NCBI GenBank assembly: GCA_035944135.1
Contig: DASZBM010000001.1
Coordinates: forward strand, 62,001-126,000
Length of the DNA: 64,000 nucleotides
Direction of reading: 5' to 3'
Origin: Acidobacteriaceae bacterium
GTDB lineage: Bacteria > Acidobacteriota > Terriglobia > Terriglobales > Acidobacteriaceae
The notes under the pieces are model-generated. The model worked only from the letters and a program-made list of their open reading frames with translations. It made no database searches and was not told where the DNA came from. How positions within the stretch are numbered: the stretch's first letter is position 1; every line of letters starts with the position of its first letter. The position numbers and the translations under genes are program-made. Shown piece after piece: positions 61,804 to 64,000 of this stretch.

Positions 61804-63417
61804 ATGACCTTCAGCCGAACCGCTCCCGCGATCATCCTCGCCCTCACTCTGCCTGCACTCGCAGTTCCCGCACAGGCCCAGCGCGGCCAGCGCAACTCCC
61901 AGGCCCCCTCGCAAGCTTCGACAGCCCCGCAATCCACGCCGGCCGCCACGCCCGCGCCCAGCGAAACCACACCACCTGCGCCCGGAGCTCCCACTCCGCC
62001 TCCCGGCACGCCGCAGCAGCCCACGCACACCAACGCCCTTCCCAACCCGCTCCCGCACGACAAGTCCGTCGAGCAGACCGTCGCCGTCAACGGCCACACT
62101 CTCCACTACACCGCCACCGTCGGCACCATCGCCCTCGAAGGCAAGGACGGCAAGCCTACCGCCGAAGTCGTCTACACCGCCTACACGCTCGATAATGCAC
62201 ACGACCGCCCCGTGATGTTCGCCTTCAACGGCGGTCCTGGCGCCGCCTCCGGCTTCCTCAACCTCGGCGCTGTCGGCCCTAAGCACGTCTCCTTCGGCAA
62301 CGCCGGCGAGTCCCCCTCAGACCCCGCCATCCTCACCGACAACCCCGGCACCTGGCTCGACTTCACCGACCTCGTTTTCATCGACCCCGTGGGCACCGGC
62401 TTCTCCAAGTCTCTCGTCGACGACAACGAAGCCAAAAAGCTCTTCTACGCCCCCACCCCCGACATCGAGTACCTCTCATTCGTCATCTACAAGTGGCTCG
62501 TCAAAAACCAGCGCATGCTCTCCAAGAAGTACGTCATGGGTGAGAGCTACGGTGGCTACCGCGGCCCGCGCATCACGCACTACCTCCAGACCCAGCTCGG
62601 CGTCGGCGTCAACGGCCTCTTCCTCGTCAGCCCCTATCTCAACCCCGACTTCGGCGACCGCAATCTCTCGCCCATTCCCTGGATGATCACCCTCCCCTCC
62701 ATCACCGCCGCGCATCTCGAAAACGAGCACAAGCTCACCCCTGACGCCATGCACGATGTCATCGCCTACACCGAAGGTCCCTACGCCTCTGCGCTCATCT
62801 CCGGCCCCGAAAACTCCTCCGCCACCAACGACATGATCGCCCACGTCACCGAGATGACCGGCCTTGACCCGCAGTTCGTCAAGTACTCCGGCGGCCGCCT
62901 CTCCACCCAGGCCTACCTCCGCGAAGTCCACCGCGAAAAAGGCGAGATCGGCTCCGTCTACGACTCCAACGTCACTGACCCCGACCCCTTCCCCTACTCG
63001 CCCGAGCAGGAAGGCTCCGACCCTATCTTGGAGTCCGGCATGGCCCAGATCACCCAGGCCATGGTCGACTTCGACACCCGCGTCGTCGGCTGGAAGGTCG
63101 AAGACCGCTACAACCTGCTCTCCTTCGACGTCAACCGGCTCTGGGACCGCCAGGGCCCTGACCTCCGCCGCGGCGCCGTCGCCGATCTCCGCGAAGCTCT
63201 CGCCGCCGACCCCAAACTCCACGTCGTCATCATGCACGGCTGGAACGACCTGAGCTGCCCCTTCATGGGCTCCATCCTCACCCAGAACCAGCTCCCCGCC
63301 ACCATCGCGCCACAACTCACCGTGCACGAATTCCCCGGCGGCCACATGTTCTACACCCGCCCCTCCAACTCCGCCGAACTCCACACCCTCGGCGAACAAA
63401 CCGTCGCCTCACACTAA
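61804..63417 (+). CDS. Secreted serine carboxypeptidase family protein (peptidase S10)
   Basis: A 537-residue secreted peptidase. A signal peptide (AIILALTLPALAVPAQAQ) and a Pro/Ala/Thr-rich linker of 60 residues lead to the S10 alpha/beta hydrolase: oxyanion segment FNGGPGAASGFLNLGAVGPK, nucleophile Ser in VMGESYGGYRGPR, probable Asp in HGWNDLSCPF and His in FPGGHMFYTR. It should remove C-terminal residues from peptides at acid pH, by analogy. It starts 63 bases after msrA and ends before a strong terminator. Confidence 0.92.
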   Translation: MTFSRTAPAIILALTLPALAVPAQAQRGQRNSQAPSQASTAPQSTPAATPAPSETTPPAPGAPTPPPGTPQQPTHTNALPNPLPHDKSVEQTVAVNGHTLHYTATVGTIALEGKDGKPTAEVVYTAYTLDNAHDRPVMFAFNGGPGAASGFLNLGAVGPKHVSFGNAGESPSDPAILTDNPGTWLDFTDLVFIDPVGTGFSKSLVDDNEAKKLFYAPTPDIEYLSFVIYKWLVKNQRMLSKKYVMGESYGGYRGPRITHYLQTQLGVGVNGLFLVSPYLNPDFGDRNLSPIPWMITLPSITAAHLENEHKLTPDAMHDVIAYTEGPYASALISGPENSSATNDMIAHVTEMTGLDPQFVKYSGGRLSTQAYLREVHREKGEIGSVYDSNVTDPDPFPYSPEQEGSDPILESGMAQITQAMVDFDTRVVGWKVEDRYNLLSFDVNRLWDRQGPDLRRGAVADLREALAADPKLHVVIMHGWNDLSCPFMGSILTQNQLPATIAPQLTVHEFPGGHMFYTRPSNSAELHTLGEQTVASH

Positions 63418-63497
63418 CTCGCTTTCGTTTTCTTTCTGTCAATCCCGAAGGGAATCTGCTCTTCTAACTCACAGCTCGAAGCTGAACGACAAACCCC

Positions 63498-63527
63498 AAG
63501 GGCGGCTCGCAAGAGCCGCCCTTCTTT
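63498..63527 (+). terminator. Rho-independent terminator after S10 peptidase
   Basis: A perfect 11-base stem AAGGGCGGCTC/GAGCCGCCCTT with a GCAA tetraloop, followed by CTTTCG. It lies 81 bases after the peptidase stop. The rest of the 285-base gap to the next gene has only a small hairpin CCTGT-cttc-ACAGG at 63642-63655. Confidence 0.85.
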
Positions 63528-63702
63528 CGTTCGTCACACACAGAAACAATTTCGGAACCACCAACGCCCTTCAGCCGTAATGAGAGAGACCTGCTGAGCA
63601 ACAGGGCCCACTCGAAAATCAACCCCCATACACCACACAACCTGTCTTCACAGGCTGCAGCCCAACGTCGCACAAAATTCGCCGCACAAAGGATTCCCCT
63701 CC

Positions 63703-64000
63703 ATGAAGCGAATCATTAGTGTGCTCCTCGGCCTCATCTCCTTCGTGGCTCTTCTCACCGCGCAGAACAACAACCCCGGCCTCGACTCCCTTTCACAGCT
63801 CAGCCGTCACGGCCAGCTCCCGCAGCTCATCCAGGCTGCGAACTCGCTCCTCGCCGGCGGCAACCTGTCATCCTCCGACAAAGGGATCGCCCTCACCTAC
63901 CTCGCCTACGGCTATCAGCAATCCGGAGACCTGCACCACGCCGTCGCCTCCTACGAGCAGGCACTCGCCGTCATCAATCGTGACGGACTCCACACCGCCG
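63703..64000 (+). CDS. Secreted TPR protein, 3'-truncated by window edge
   Basis: The first 99 residues of a larger protein. A signal peptide (IISVLLGLISFVALLTAQ) is followed by a helical pair that fits a tetratricopeptide repeat: ALTYLAYGYQQSGDLHHAVA then SYEQALAVI. The ribosome site is weak (AAAGG 10 bases upstream). The function cannot be told, since any effector domain lies beyond the window. Confidence 0.75.
   Translation, partial: MKRIISVLLGLISFVALLTAQNNNPGLDSLSQLSRHGQLPQLIQAANSLLAGGNLSSSDKGIALTYLAYGYQQSGDLHHAVASYEQALAVINRDGLHTA

Noticed and set aside
62476-63399. 307-codon minus-strand frame opposite the S10 peptidase
   Set aside because: Composition is Val/Gly/Asp/Glu repeats typical of antisense frames in C-rich genes; no ribosome site.
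1-64000. CRISPR array, insertion sequence, integrase or prophage
   Set aside because: No regularly spaced repeats, no transposase or integrase motifs and no target duplications were seen.

Overview
The window looks like a chromosomal segment of a GC-rich Gram-negative soil bacterium, most likely an acidobacterium of the Acidobacteriaceae/Terriglobia type. This is inferred from gene style: a TonB-dependent receptor with an N-terminal carboxypeptidase-regulatory-like domain, a membrane-tethered winged-helix regulator with a C-terminal TolB/PD40 propeller, Tat-exported Gfo/Idh/MocA oxidoreductases, many secreted glycoside hydrolases and a secreted S10 peptidase. No rRNA, tRNA, CRISPR array, insertion sequence or prophage was seen, and no gene-free stretch exceeds 300 bases.

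Layout. (1) 1-1130: 3' end of a GH2 beta-galactosidase-like gene. (2) 1222-31204, all on the minus strand: an almost complete, unbroken flagellar regulon. In transcription order it reads motA motB | flgB flgC fliE fliF fliG fliH fliI fliJ fliK flgD flgE | fliN fliO fliP fliQ fliR flhB flhA | fliM, a FliY-like fliN paralogue, flgF flgG flgA flgH flgI flgJ flgN flgK flgL | fliC | fliD fliS. Stop/start overlaps of 1-4 bases suggest translational coupling. Three near-identical sigma-28-type promoter boxes (TMAW, 15 bases, GCCGATAG) lie before motA, flgB and fliM, and a weaker one lies before fliC. fliA, flgM, flhF, fleN, fliL and chemotaxis genes are absent from the window. (3) 31311-38824: an alginate lyase divergent from motA, a hyuA-hyuB hydantoinase/oxoprolinase pair, and two Tat-exported Gfo/Idh/MocA oxidoreductases. 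(4) 38959-43660: a tightly overlapping pyrimidine operon pyrD-pyrE-pyrF-pyrC-pyrB. (5) 43736-54231: a carbohydrate locus with manA, a secreted GH13 amylase, a large TonB-dependent receptor, a divergent CadC/TolB-like regulator and an FHS-type sugar permease. (6) 54247-64000: a large secreted matrixin-fold protein whose zinc-binding motif is destroyed, its small secreted neighbour, a 66-residue protein, trxB, a GH39 glycosidase, an msrA split by a one-base frameshift, an S10 carboxypeptidase and the start of a secreted TPR protein.

How it fits together. The flagellar cluster supplies the export gate (FlhA, FlhB, FliO, FliP, FliQ, FliR), its ATPase (FliH, FliI, FliJ), the MS ring, C ring, rod, P and L rings, hook, filament and stator. 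Several parts are unusual: FliM lacks the CheY-binding peptide, there are three SpoA-domain proteins, FlgD is half length, FlgJ lacks the muramidase domain and FlgH lacks an evident lipobox. The flanking genes describe a polysaccharide- and peptide-degrading life style: uptake through a TonB receptor, cleavage by secreted GH2, GH13, GH39 and PL5 enzymes, and import by an FHS permease.
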